Positions 1-8,954 of a DNA stretch of 64,000 nt are shown here, one piece after another. Source of the DNA: Heterobilharzia americana (lineage: Eukaryota > Platyhelminthes > Trematoda > Strigeidida > Schistosomatidae); the NCBI GenBank assembly GCA_944470555.2, contig OX104134.1, positions 99,132,701 through 99,196,700 on the forward strand, given 5' to 3'. A program made the translations under genes and the position numbers. The notes below the pieces were generated by a model, which worked only from the letters and a program-made list of their open reading frames with translations, had not been told where the DNA came from and searched no databases. Position 1 is the stretch's first letter. Each line of letters opens with the position of its first letter.

Positions 1-545
1 TGTACCTGTACCTGCAAAACTGTGAGAACTGGCCATCGAACCCTCAGGAACTCGAGGGGTGAATTTCGCGGATTCACCATATTGCCCGGGTCCTGTATGC
101 GAGTCTCAAAATGTAGCACATATTCATGATCTCAGTTTCTATAGTTGCGGTTAGTGATGCTTATTAGCCCGCTTGACGGATGGTCTGAACATTGTAAGCT
201 CTAATGTATAGTTTGGAGCGCGGTTTCAGGACACCAAAGGTGCTGTTCTTTGAACTCAGATCGTTGTCGAGAGCTGCAGAGTTGGAAGAAAATGAAAATG
301 GTATAGGATAATTGACTAAAAGACGTAAAGGAAGATTAGAAGGTAAGGAGGTAGACAATGAACTGAGGGAAGTTTAAAGTTGACAGAGTTGTGAGGGCGG
401 TTGACATCTCCTGATTGCTTGCACCATGACGGCTAGTCCTCCCATGAGGTACCTGAAAAGAGGGGTTAGTGTGTGACCACAATGCCTAAAGGAAATCTGC
501 TTGAGGCTGGTTATATATAGTCTTTTTAGAGGTTTGAGATCTACT
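1..545 (-). mobile_element. RTE-A retrotransposon fragment (5' region), decayed
   Basis: Minus-strand sequence matches the 5' leader and the start of the endonuclease of the intact RTE-A copy at 57742-61690. The frame at 358-164 reads proline/serine-rich leader sequence, then KPRSKL and a degenerate YNVQTIRQ where intact copies have FNVRTLRQ, the first endonuclease motif. The rest of the element would lie left of the window. No intact frame is left. Its right edge is fuzzy because the next 45 bases are not clearly alignable. This is an old, inactive copy. Confidence 0.75.
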
Positions 546-589
546 TTTATCAGTTTCGCTCCTTACTATTGTCAAATGCAGATGAAATG

Positions 590-1002
590 AGTTTTTACGC
601 ATCAATCAGTTTGGATGACGTGCAGAAATCCCCTAGCATTTGCTGACTTCTGGATGTAGGTTACCAAAAGTCTTCACCGCAGTTTCTACCTCAGACTGAA
701 TATCGTACTACGCTTCATCAAGATGAGAATGGATACCACGTTCAGCGCTAAGCTACCTCCTTCCTCAATACGCATTTAACGTTCTCACCTTCCAGTTGAG
801 CACACAGTGAATTCAATTTATATCTGTTTTCGGTGACCAGGAAGCCGCAGACACATACGTACTTGTACTACTGTGTGACTGTAGTCCTAACATGTACTCC
901 AGAATGAGTGGCAATCCTCCACCGATTCTTTGCAAACATAGCTTATAGCGTGATGATGTAGGCGTATGCATGTGAGACGGCGTTTCTTCTCATGTTTGAA
1001 GT
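590..1002 (-). mobile_element. RTE-A fragment, endonuclease region, left half of interrupted copy (A7)
   Basis: Minus-strand sequence resembles the endonuclease/linker part of RTE-A; for example, 880-960 aligns with the stretch of the intact copy that encodes the SDHALVR motif. The copy is decayed, with stops and indels. It stops at 1002, where an RTE-B element begins, and resumes at 7539 with the more N-terminal endonuclease part, so the two pieces are one element split by an insertion. Alignment was judged by eye. Confidence 0.65.
994..1002. repeat. Target-site duplication of RTE-B1 (left copy)
   Basis: GTTTGAAGT at 994-1002 is repeated exactly at 7530-7538, at the two outer ends of the RTE-B1 insertion. 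Joining the flanks restores continuity of the surrounding RTE-A remnant. Confidence 0.75.
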
Positions 1003-3327
1003 TAGCATTTGTATCATTATTTGTCCCTTGGGTTCCTATTGGAACATAGGACTTCGGTAGCACGTCGACATTTCACTCTATTCTCTCCGGTCTTCTTAAC
1101 TTGGCTCCACGACCCCCTATAACCTCACATTTCTTCCTCACACGACCTCGTTGGCAAGCCAGAGTGAATTCACTGTTGCTCATTCTCATTATTCTGGTCA
1201 TCTGATCTTCAGTTTCGAGTGAGCGTAGGCGACATCTGTTGGTGAATGTCTGTAGTTTGTTGGAAATGCTTTTCATGAAGTGCCAAGTTTCTGAACCATC
1301 ACACAGAAGCAATGACTGACTTGACTGAATTACTGTTGGAAATTCGAATCTTGTTCACGATTTATGCTGAGTGCAGTGCAGTGCAGTAGATCTCCACACT
1401 GATTTCAGGTTAATGAAGGTATGTCTTGCTGTCTTTCCTATCCTGGCTGCTTTGACATTGTCATTTGTGCGTGTACCACCGCCTTTAGTTGAAACGATAC
1501 TGCCTAGGTAGGAAGTGAAAGAGACTACCTCCTTTAGGTTTCTCCCATTGATTGGTGATTGGTGCTTGTTGTTCATGCTGTTGTTCGTTGTGTATCTTCA
1601 TCACCTCCGTCTTCTCTACATTCACCTGAAGTCAGTCCGGTCTTCGGTGCCCTACCTCTTCTGACAACTTGTTAGTTTTCGCCTGTAGATCTTCGAGTTT
1701 GTGCACGAAGACATTAGATATAAATCATCATCGTTGGCGAAATCCAAATCTTCTAAGGTCTTTCATCGGTCCAGCGTGTGACCCTCTTCTCGCTCCTCAC
1801 AGTTGTCTGTTACATGATCCAGTCCAGTCCAGTCGACCACAATCAGGAAGATGATCGGTGATGGTAGGCGACAGCCTCGAATTACTCCTGTCCCCTGTCC
1901 TAACTTCAATAGCGACACTGAGCTTTCCATTGTGAATCACTTGGCATGTAGCATCATCACATAGCATATAGCTGCTGTTGAATGAGGTTGATAAAGGTTT
2001 GTGGTACCAAAACTGTAGTGTTGAAGCAGTTGCCCAATTACTTCTTGGTCGACGCTGTCGAAGGTCTTTTCAAAATCGATGAAGTTGAGATAGAGAGTTG
2101 ACTGGTATTCTGTGCTCTATTCTATGATGGTGCGTAGCGTAGCGTTGTAATTTGATCTGCAAATGATTTGTTCTTCCTGAAGCCTGCCAGCCAGCCCGAT
2201 CTGGTCGTAATTTTGATTCCACTGCATTGTTTAGTCTTTCCAGCATGATGTGGCTTAGTATTTTGCTTTCTGTGGAGAGGGACAGCAGCATGTTTCTGCG
2301 CTAGTTCCTGCAAAGATCTATGTCACCCTTCTTTGGAATTTTAACAAGATGGCCCTTCTTCCAATCGATCTGCAGGTACCTTTCCTTCGTTCCAGACCTT
2401 CTGCAGTAGTGGTGTGAACGTGTCAGCTGTTGCCTCTGCGTCTGTTTCCAGTGCTTCTAGCGGAATTCAATCCAGTTCTGCTGCTTTCCCGGATTTCAGC
2501 AACTTTATGGTGTTTCGGACTCCGGTTTTGTCGGGGTGCTTGTGTTCACTGGTACTTCTGCCGTTGCTGGTGGTATTTTTGGACGAGTTGCAGGTGGTCG
2601 TGGTCGTGGTGGTCGAATCAAGAGTTTTTTGAAGTAGTCAACCCATCGTTTCCTTTGTTTCTCCTCTTTCGTGGCAACTAGCTTTCTTTCACTGTCTTCC
2701 ATTGGTTTTGTCTGGGTTTATCTCTTCCCAGACAGTAAGTAACCTGGTTATTTGATATAGTGTTGTCAGGTCTCCGTTTCTCCTACCTGCAGCCTGTTCT
2801 GCTTTACTTGCCAATGTGTCGTAGAAGTGTCTTTTGCCTTTCCGTGCACTCTTCTTCACTTCTTTGTCCAGTGTTTTATAGGTCGTGTTCACTCCCTCTC
2901 CCTCCTCTATAAGCTTCCATGTGTCCATCGAGATCTATTCCTTGACCTCTTTCTTCTTCCTTCACAACACAGTTAGGCAGGTTTCTTTCCACATCTCTTT
3001 CAAAGACTTCCAGTGTTCTTCCAAGCAGGTTCCTTCAGGGATGTTGCTCAATATCTACCATTTTGTCCTGATGGCTGACATGAAGATATCCCTTGTAGTT
3101 TCATCCTTCCGTTCAGTTTCTGTTCTGGGTATTGAACTTGAACTGTGGTCTATCACGAACTTCCTTGAAGGCTTTCAACTTGATTTGGAAGGTTCCTTGC
3201 AGTAGGTAGTGAGTGATGTGAACCTACATCTCTTCCTCTTCTTTATCTGATCTTGTGTCAAGTAGGCTGCGTCTTCACTTTCATCACATTGAGATGAAGT
3301 CGATCTGGTTTTTAGTGTGTCCATGTG
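1003..3327 (-). mobile_element. RTE-B retrotransposon B1, 3' part, decayed
   Basis: The left end (CATTATTTGTCCCTTGGGTTCC) is the RTE-B 3' end, shared with the copies at 8955, 16222 and 47787. Minus-strand frames carry broken RT and C-terminal pieces, for example FADD-region and thumb sequences between 1070 and 2930, with stops and frameshifts throughout. At 3328 it is interrupted by a plus-strand RTE-A element and resumes at 7216. The copy is 5'-truncated at 7529, as expected for target-primed reverse transcription. Confidence 0.85.
3316..3327. repeat. Target-site duplication of RTE-A1 (left copy)
   Basis: TGTGTCCATGTG at 3316-3327 is repeated exactly at 7204-7215. Removing 3328-7215 rejoins RTE-B1 so that it matches the uninterrupted B copies near 11360 and 18640. 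Confidence 0.92.
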
Positions 3328-3328
3328 T

Positions 3329-3396
3329 CCCGACCGATAGCTGCTACCTTGACGTGGTGGTCGGGCTTGCATATCACAATGACCCAACGAGCTATG
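3329..3396 (+). ncRNA. Candidate HDV-like self-cleaving ribozyme at RTE-A1 5' end
   Basis: The first seven element bases, CCCGACC (3329-3335), pair perfectly with GGTCGGG (3359-3365) as P1. ATAGCT (3337-3342) pairs with AGCTAT (3390-3395) beyond P1', as P2. ACC (3346-3348) pairs with GGT (3356-3358) as P3, closing a 7-nt L3. CCAA at 3384-3387 fits the CNRA pattern of J4/2 with C3384 as the candidate catalytic base. This is the nested double-pseudoknot order of HDV-like ribozymes, with P1 starting exactly at the element's first base, where such ribozymes process R2 and RTE transcripts. P1.1 is weak and P4 is not clear (perhaps TTG/CAA), so this stays a candidate. Confidence 0.55.
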
Positions 3397-3548
3397 CTGG
3401 TGGAACGCTTGTTCCCTCGAGGTCCTACCATACCAGAAAGGTCTGTTGGGTAGTGGTTAGACGAAAAGCAGTTACCGTTATAGTGTAAATTGCTACACTA
3501 TGATGGGGGTCTGAGGGCGAAGTCGTACTGCTGCTAGCTGGATGGGGT

Positions 3549-3836
3549 GTGACAGCAGTAAGGTGTTTCCCTTGGATGACCAGCAGTGCCAAGCTGATGC
3601 TGCCTTCTCAGTGGAAGGGGGGGTTAGAAAAGGTCGGCCCCAAAAATAACACACTCCACCACGCCCCACGGTCTGCCGGGCCGGCGGTGTTGGTTCACTT
3701 GTCGTTTCCTTTCGACCATCCGGCCCCAAAAATACAAAAATTCAAAATAATCATACTCAAAAGGCTGGGTGTGACAGGCCTCAAGCAGATGTCCGATGGG
3801 CTCTGCGGTCACACAAATCTCTTTCAGGTACCTTAA
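3549..3836 (+). CDS. Short upstream ORF of RTE-A1 (hypothetical), with CCCAAAA -1 shift site
   Basis: This is a 95-codon frame, counted from GTG at 3549; the first ATG is at 3576, leaving 86 codons. It is basic, matches no domain I recognise, and ends at 3836. The same frame with one residue difference exists in A2 (61469-61182). It overlaps the EN-RT frame, which is open from 3650 in the -1 phase. Within the overlap CCCAAAA (3725-3731) is phased C CCA AAA, the X XXY YYZ arrangement for -1 slippage, and would lead into the endonuclease frame. No protein evidence exists, so it may simply be leader sequence. Confidence 0.35.
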   Translation: MTAVRCFPWMTSSAKLMLPSQWKGGLEKVGPKNNTLHHAPRSAGPAVLVHLSFPFDHPAPKIQKFKIIILKRLGVTGLKQMSDGLCGHTNLFQVP

Positions 3837-6800
3837 GAAGAAATAGCCTTCCACGGTGTGGGCAGCCGGGAAGTGTCAACCGCCCTCACAACTCTGTCAG
3901 CACCCAAGTTTCTTCTGACTGCTATCCTCCTCCTCCATCATTACCTTCTAATCTTCCTTCACGTCTCTTAATTAATGATGCTGCATCATCTTCAATTTCT
4001 CCTACCTCTGCAGCCTTCGACAACGATCTGAGTCCACAGAACAGCATCCCTGGTCTCCTTAAACCACGCTCCAAATTACATATTGGAGCCTTCAATGTCC
4101 GCACCCTCCGTCAAATTGGCCAACAGGCTTCGTTGGCAAAGACTCTAGCAACTCGGAGCATGGATGTGTGCTGTGTTTGTGAGACACGCATACAGGACCC
4201 AAGTGTGGTTATTCACCTGACCTCTCCTGACCAATCTGGTGAATCTGCAAAATTCACCCTTCGAGTTTCTGGAGATTCGATAGCTAGCTCTCGTGGTCTT
4301 GCAGGTGTAGGATAGCATAAGCACCAGGGCAGAAAACTCACTACTAGACTGGATCCCAGTTGATAGTCGCCTCTGCGCTATGAGGCTGAACGGCACAGTG
4401 AGAACTAAAAGGAATAGTGAGACTCGCCGTTGTCTCTTTGTAATCTCTGCTTACGCACCCACTGACTGTAGTTCGGATGAAGTGAAGGACGAGTTCTACC
4501 ATAAACTGTCTAACCTCCTCTCGAAAGCCAAACGTTCGGACGTAGTGGTTGTTGCAGGTGACCTCAACGCACAGGTGGGTAGACTGAGTGAGGCAGAAAG
4601 GCACTTAGGTGGCACTTTCGGAATCCCAGCTGAACGTACAGATAACGGTGATCGCCTATTACAACTATGCTCAGATAACCGCCTATTTTTAGCCAGCACA
4701 AATTTCAGACATAAAGAAAGGCACTGTCTGACCTGGCGTCCACCGAGCTCGACTCAGCGATGGACACAGATAGACCACATTGCTATTAGTCATCGCTGGA
4801 GAGGATCGGTGGAAGACTGCCGCTCCTTCTGGAGTACGTGTTTGGACAGCGATCATGCGTTGGTCCGAGCACGTATATGCCTGCGTCTCAATGGACGTAG
4901 AAAAAATTTGGCAACAAAACCACTACGAGTTCTGCTGGACAACGAAAACACCAAAGCCGTGTTCAGTGAGAAGTTGGCTAGGCAGTTATCGGAACAAAAG
5001 ACTGTCACTCATCCAGAAGAAGCTTGGTGCCATCTTCAGTCTACTGTAAAAGCAGCACTGGAGACTGTAGCCGACTCCAAGATAATGGCTAAAAAGAGCC
5101 AGTGGATATCAGCAGCTTCTTCCAAACTAATGGATGCACGTGAATGCATCCCTGCAGGCTCTGAGTACAATGAAGAGCGAGCGCAACTTAAAAATAAACT
5201 GACGAAAAGTCTGCGCAACGATCGTGAACAGTGGTGGGCAGCAAAGGCTAAAGAGATGAAAAAGGCAGTAGACAGTTATTTAGACTTATTAAGGAGACTG
5301 GGGGGAAAGGTCAACAACAGTTAGTGAGGTTATAGCGGAGAAGGACGGATCGGCGATTCACTCGCAGGGAAGGCGACTGGGACGATGGGCAGAACACTTT
5401 GAGGAACAGTTTAACTGGCCTCCAGCCACCATTGCGCTGCCCGCTATCCAGTCGGACCCTGAATGGGACATAGAGACAGGTCCCCCAACACTAGAAGAAG
5501 TTGAGAAAGCGGTAGGTAGCCTGAAACGGGGAAGGGCAGCAGGACCAGACGGACTACCTGCTGAGGTATACAAGAATGGTGGTAGAGTTCTCTTAGTCAG
5601 GCTAACGGAAGTGTTAGCCAGTATATGGGAATCAAATACGATCCCCTCCGACTGGTCTAAGTCACTCATCATCCCAGTCTTCAAGAAAGGCGAGAAGTCC
5701 TCTTGTGATAACCACAGAGGAATCAGCCTGACAAACATAGTGTCTAAGATCCTAAGTTCTATAATTCTCCGACGCCTGAGTGGAGCTCGGGAACAGCAAG
5801 CCCGAGAAAACCAGGCAGGCTTTAGACCTGGCCGTGGATGTATCGACCAAATATTCACACTGCGCCAGGTCCTGGAACATAGGCATGCTTACAGACGCCC
5901 GACAATAGCTGTATTTCTCGACCTGAAGGCGGCATTTGACTCCGTTGATCGAGAAGTCTTATGGCAGTGTCTGTCACTGAAAGGCGTGCCTAGTAAGTAC
6001 ATCACCTTATTGAAAGCTCTCTACTCGAACACTTGTGGGCATGTTAGAGCCTATGGTGAGTTGTCCAGGGAGCTATACTCATCAAGTGGTGTCCGTCAAG
6101 GATGCCCACTATCCCCATTCTTATTTAATTTTATCATAGATATTCTTATGGAGGTTTCCCTCTCGTCACCTAATTACAAAGACGTTGACCCGATCACAGG
6201 TGAATTTTCCTTAGATCTAGAATATGCAGATGACATAGTCCTGTTAGGTGAAGACGCTGACAAGATGCAGAGTCTTCTGAACACTTTGAGTGGGAATTTG
6301 AGAATGTTTGGGATGCGATTTTCACCACCCAAATGCAAATTTTTGCTCCAGGACTGGTCTTCAGCGGTACCGCGGTTAACAATAGAGAGTGAAGTGGTTG
6401 AGTGTGTTGACCACTTCACTTACCTGGGAAGTAGGATCAACCCTGGTGGGTTAGTTGCCGATGAGATTTCTGCACGGATACAAAAGGCTCGATTGGCTTT
6501 TGCCAATTTGCGCCACCTATGGCGCCGCCGTGATATTCGTTTGTCTATTAAGGGTCGCGTGTACTGCACAGCAGTCCGCTCTGTTCTACTGTATGGCTGT
6601 GAAACATGGCCATTGAAAGTGGAAGACATGAAAAGGTTACAGGTGTTTGACCACCGTTGCCTTCGTAGTATAGGACGTATTCCGTGGTGTCACCATGTGA
6701 GTAATGCAGAAGTTAGGTGTAGAGTTTTAGGGAGAAGAGGTAAGTCAGTCGACGAGGTTGTGAACCTTCATCGACTGAGATGGTTGGGACACGTACTACG

Positions 6801-7058
6801 TATGCCTAGTCACCGATTGCCTCGTCACACAATGTTGGCTGAGGTGGGTTCAGGCTGGAAAAAGGCCCGAGGTGGCCAGACTAAAACATGGCACCAATGT
6901 ATGAAGTCTCTGACTGTTGGTTTAAGCCATGTAGGACGATGCAGACTAGGTGGTTGGGGTCCACGGGACAAGAGGAACCAGTGGTTGGAGACGACCTAGG
7001 TGATATGGCTCAGAACCGAAGTCAGTGGCGCAGATGTATACACACATTATCCTCATCT
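3650..7058 (+). pseudogene. RTE-A1 endonuclease-reverse transcriptase, frameshifted
   Basis: Successive frames (3650-4315, 4380-5324, 5611-6999) together match the unbroken A2 protein. The order is: proline/serine-rich leader; APE-like endonuclease (FNVRTL, CETRIQD, AGDLNAQ, IDHIAISHRW, SDHALVR); linker; reverse transcriptase with AAFDSVDRE, GVRQGCPLSPFLFN and catalytic YADD; thumb; and a C-terminal RLRWLGHVLRMP segment. Breaks come from one-base losses near 4310-4320, a 16-base deletion near 5265 and a one-base loss near 5308. A two-base gain near 6992 ends the frame early, about 25 residues short of A2. In family terms the enzyme would nick target DNA and prime reverse transcription there. 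Confidence 0.9.
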
Positions 7059-7203
7059 TAACAACGCTATACCGAATCTCACCATTTTGTGACTCCTCTT
7101 CATCCTTCACCTCACTACCTTTTTACTTGATGTGCTGATATGAGGCGTGGCAACTCGGACCGTTACGCAGTAATGCCTGGTCCTATGTTGATAATGATGA
7201 TGA

Positions 7204-7529
7204 TGTGTCCATGTGGTAAAATAGAATCCATGTGGCTTTTTAATATCCTTGTGCTTGAAGACAGTGCCTCCAATCACCAAATCGTTGAATGCGCAGAAGT
7301 CTGCCAACAATTCTCCATTTTCGTTCATCACCTCACCGAGCGCTTCTCTACCCATGGTTAGTTCTCTTCCTGTGTTGTCCGCCCCCAGTTTGGCATTCAT
7401 GTCGCCCATTAGAATTTTGATGTCGCCAACTGTAGTCTTGTCCAGTACTGATTCCGGTTGTCTGTAGAACTCCTCCTTCTTCCCTTGAACTGCATTATTT
7501 GTAGGTGTGTAGCACTGTGTGATTGTGAC
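7204..7529 (-). mobile_element. RTE-B1, 5' remaining part (resumes after RTE-A1)
   Basis: The sequence resumes RTE-B exactly where it left off at 3327; the first 12 bases are the A1 target duplication. The minus-strand frame reads RTE endonuclease (IMGDMNAKLGADN and the FCAFNDLVIGGTVFKHKD segment), matching B2 near 11280-11700. It ends at 7529, well short of the full 5' end, so B1 is 5'-truncated. A GTTTGAAGT duplication follows. Confidence 0.88.
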
Positions 7530-7538
7530 GTTTGAAGT
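7530..7538. repeat. Target-site duplication of RTE-B1 (right copy)
   Basis: GTTTGAAGT here matches 994-1002 exactly, and marks the 5' boundary of the truncated RTE-B1 insertion. Confidence 0.75.
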
Positions 7539-8300
7539 AAAGTGCTGACTACAAATAAGTGATTGCCAGGAAAAAAAACTGTGAAAGATCACCATCGTAA
7601 TCAGTTCGTTGGCACATGATTCCGTAGATACCTCCAAGATCCCTTTCCCACTGGTTCAGTTCAGTTTTCCTACCTGAGCGTTAACTTCAGCTGCCTGCCA
7701 TTATGACCATGTCTGAACATTTTGCAATAAAATTGACAGCTTTTGATAGGATTCATTTTTTGCATCGCAGTCAGTGGGCGGAGATTATGAACAGGCATCA
7801 TCTAGTCTTACGGTCCTTCCTAGCTCTTACAGATTCACTTGGTCGAATAACACACAGACGGTTGTTGACTGGTACCTAGTCGACAAGTGTGCTTTCTGAT
7901 CAACAACCTAATGTTTTGCTGACACTAGAGAGTTCATGAGATCAAGACACTGGATCTCCGGATACTCGTAAAGTGAATTTTGAAGATTCATTGAATTTGC
8001 GAGGTGAGAACAAGTCAATAAATACATTTGGGTTATGTCTCAGAAACGCAGTATACATCCATAAGTCAAGATTCTAGCAAGAGATGCCTGCTGTTCAATT
8101 TGGTGTAGGATTCGAACGTTAAAGGATCCAATGTGAAACTGAGAGCAGGACCCTATGACACTAGGAATGGTTTTCGATGGTTTGGATCGTTGACAATGTA
8201 TACAGAGTTTAGGAAGTTGTAAGAGACTTAATGGTTGTATCAGGAGGTGAACACGTAAAGGAGGAGATAAAGTTGAGGAGGATAGATTATCAATATAGAT
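7539..8300 (-). mobile_element. RTE-A fragment, endonuclease and 5' region, right half of A7
   Basis: This continues the minus-strand RTE-A remnant at 590-1002. 7550-7760 aligns with the endonuclease core of A2 near 60310-60540, and 7985-8160 with its N-terminal part and leader near 60760-60955. It is heavily mutated with no usable frame. It is the oldest layer of the three-level nest A7, B1, A1. Confidence 0.6.
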
Positions 8301-8340
8301 GTAAAAACTTGGGCACTATGGCAGGATTTAATTCCATATT

Positions 8341-8750
8341 GTATTTGTTTATTTGATAACACACAGTGATATAGTATTATTTACTTGATTACGTTTCGAG
8401 CATAAATTATCATTGCTCAATCACATCACTTTCAACATTTGATTTTATAGTTATGTCAACTCATATGAGTTGTTTTAATTGGTAGTAAAATTTCCCATAT
8501 CTCTGGTATAAGTGTTGCGTATTGATTGATTCGATGAACAAGGATTTAGTAATCAATCTCTCCACCTAATTATATTGGACTTGAGTACAGTGGCTTTATC
8601 CCACCCTATTATATGGTTGTGTGTTCATGCATGCATTGCAATAACCGAGTTTTCTTTTCTAGATTATTGATGTTATTTAGATCTGTTATGCTATATTTAG
8701 GTCAGTTAGAATAGCCAAACATAAGAATTTAGCTAAATATGGAAGGACGG
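8341..8750 (-). mobile_element. Penelope-like element 3' terminal fragment
   Basis: In reverse orientation this matches the 3' end of the PLE at 63450-63840 and the inverted piece at 55016-55345: shared blocks include the ATTATTTACTTGATTACG-type terminus, the CTCCACCTAAT segment and the TATCCCACCC segment. No coding part is attached. Positions 8385-8430 contain a hammerhead-like core on the minus strand (CGAAAC with a GAGCA/TGCTC stem). The following 200 bases up to the RTE-B insertion hold nothing I recognise. Confidence 0.7.
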
Positions 8751-8945
8751 TCAATGAATAAAGTCAATTTATTAGCCGTTCACAAGATGGAATTATACGG
8801 TCGGTTCTATGGCAGTTTCCAGGAAACTCAAAAATCAGAATTATAGCTACAAGAGCATAAATTTTGACCTGCAATTGTATACATGTATTGTTAGTGACTG
8901 TTAATACATAGACATACGAAAATAATAAGAAATGCAAGACTTGCA

Positions 8946-8954
8946 GCTACGTAT
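8946..8954. repeat. Target-site duplication of RTE-B2 (left copy)
   Basis: GCTACGTAT is repeated exactly at 12247-12255, bracketing RTE-B2. Confidence 0.85.

Larger units (their letters stand above)
3328..7203 (+). mobile_element. RTE-A non-LTR retrotransposon A1, full length but mutated
   Basis: This copy begins (T)CCCGACCGATAG and ends with an imperfect (TGA)n tail at about 7190-7203. It is flanked by a 12-bp target duplication and lies inside RTE-B1 in the opposite orientation. It is collinear and nearly identical with A2 on the other strand (A1 position + A2 position = 65018 through the 5' 1 kb). Relative to A2 it carries single-base losses near 4310 and 4320, a 16-base deletion near 5265 between CAG repeats, a one-base loss near 5308, a two-base gain near 6992 and a deletion of roughly 50 bases in the 3' UTR. 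It is therefore full length but probably not autonomous, unless the one-base losses are sequencing errors. Confidence 0.93.
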
